Shown here: positions 5,473 to 5,473 of the stretch, one piece after another | Layout of the letters: every line of letters begins with the position of its first letter | Numbering within the stretch: position 1 is the stretch's first letter | Notes under the pieces: model-generated | Database searches by the model: none | The model's input: the letters and a program-made list of their open reading frames with translations, nothing else | Told to the model about the DNA's origin: nothing | NCBI GenBank assembly: GCA_964587755.1 | Contig: CAZPMC010000065.1 | Span: 1-5,473 of the forward strand | Length of the DNA: 5,473 nucleotides | From: CAZPMC01 sp964587755 | GTDB taxonomy: Bacteria; Bacillota; Clostridia; Acetivibrionales; DTU013 | Reading direction: 5' to 3' | Made by a program: the position numbers and the translations under genes

Positions 5473-5473
5473 T

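Noticed and set aside
1..5473. CRISPR arrays, insertion sequences, phage or toxin-antitoxin modules
   Set aside because: No regularly spaced repeats, transposase motifs, terminal inverted repeats or small paired genes were seen anywhere in the window.

Overview
The window looks like chromosomal DNA of an anaerobic, endospore-forming Firmicute of the clostridial type. The grounds are an NfnAB electron-bifurcating transhydrogenase, a SpoIVFA/SpoIVFB pair of the mother-cell pro-sigma-K processing machinery, strong AGGAGG-type ribosome binding sites, AT-rich intergenic DNA and consensus sigma-A promoters. The species cannot be named from the sequence alone.

Layout, left to right. (1) Positions 1-54 hold the 5' two-thirds of a tRNA-Gly(GCC) gene on the minus strand, cut by the window edge, with its own near-consensus promoter at 72-101. 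(2) A terminator hairpin at 132-155 closes the minus-strand nfnA-nfnB operon (168-2400); the two genes overlap by 8 nt and encode the small and large subunits of NADH-dependent reduced ferredoxin:NADP+ oxidoreductase. (3) A 203-nt divergent control region (2401-2603) holds the nfnA promoter on the minus strand and a very good extended -10 promoter for metF on the plus strand. An imperfect direct repeat lies on and upstream of the metF -35 box. (4) metF (2604-3458, plus) encodes a short-form methylenetetrahydrofolate reductase. (5) Convergent with it, and overlapping its 3' end by 14 nt, is the minus-strand operon spoIVFA-spoIVFB (5270 down to 3445). It encodes an M23-like membrane protein and an intramembrane site-2 protease, fused start-to-stop by TGATG. 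(6) The right 200 nt is non-coding. It has a candidate sigma-E promoter for spoIVFA, a rightward sigma-A-like promoter with a palindrome in its spacer, and a large hairpin at the window edge.

How the genes may work together: NfnAB interconverts NADH plus reduced ferredoxin with NADPH, and MetF consumes reducing equivalents in one-carbon metabolism. Their divergent promoters share one short region, so co-regulation is possible but not shown. The spoIVF pair belongs to a separate programme, the late mother-cell stage of sporulation, and is probably next to metF only by genome position.

No previously undescribed system is evident; all five protein genes belong to recognisable families. The points most worth a second look are the lost catalytic histidine in an otherwise zinc-competent M23 domain of SpoIVFA, the direct repeat at the metF promoter, the terminator-less convergent overlap of metF and spoIVFB, and the palindrome-bearing promoter at the right edge.
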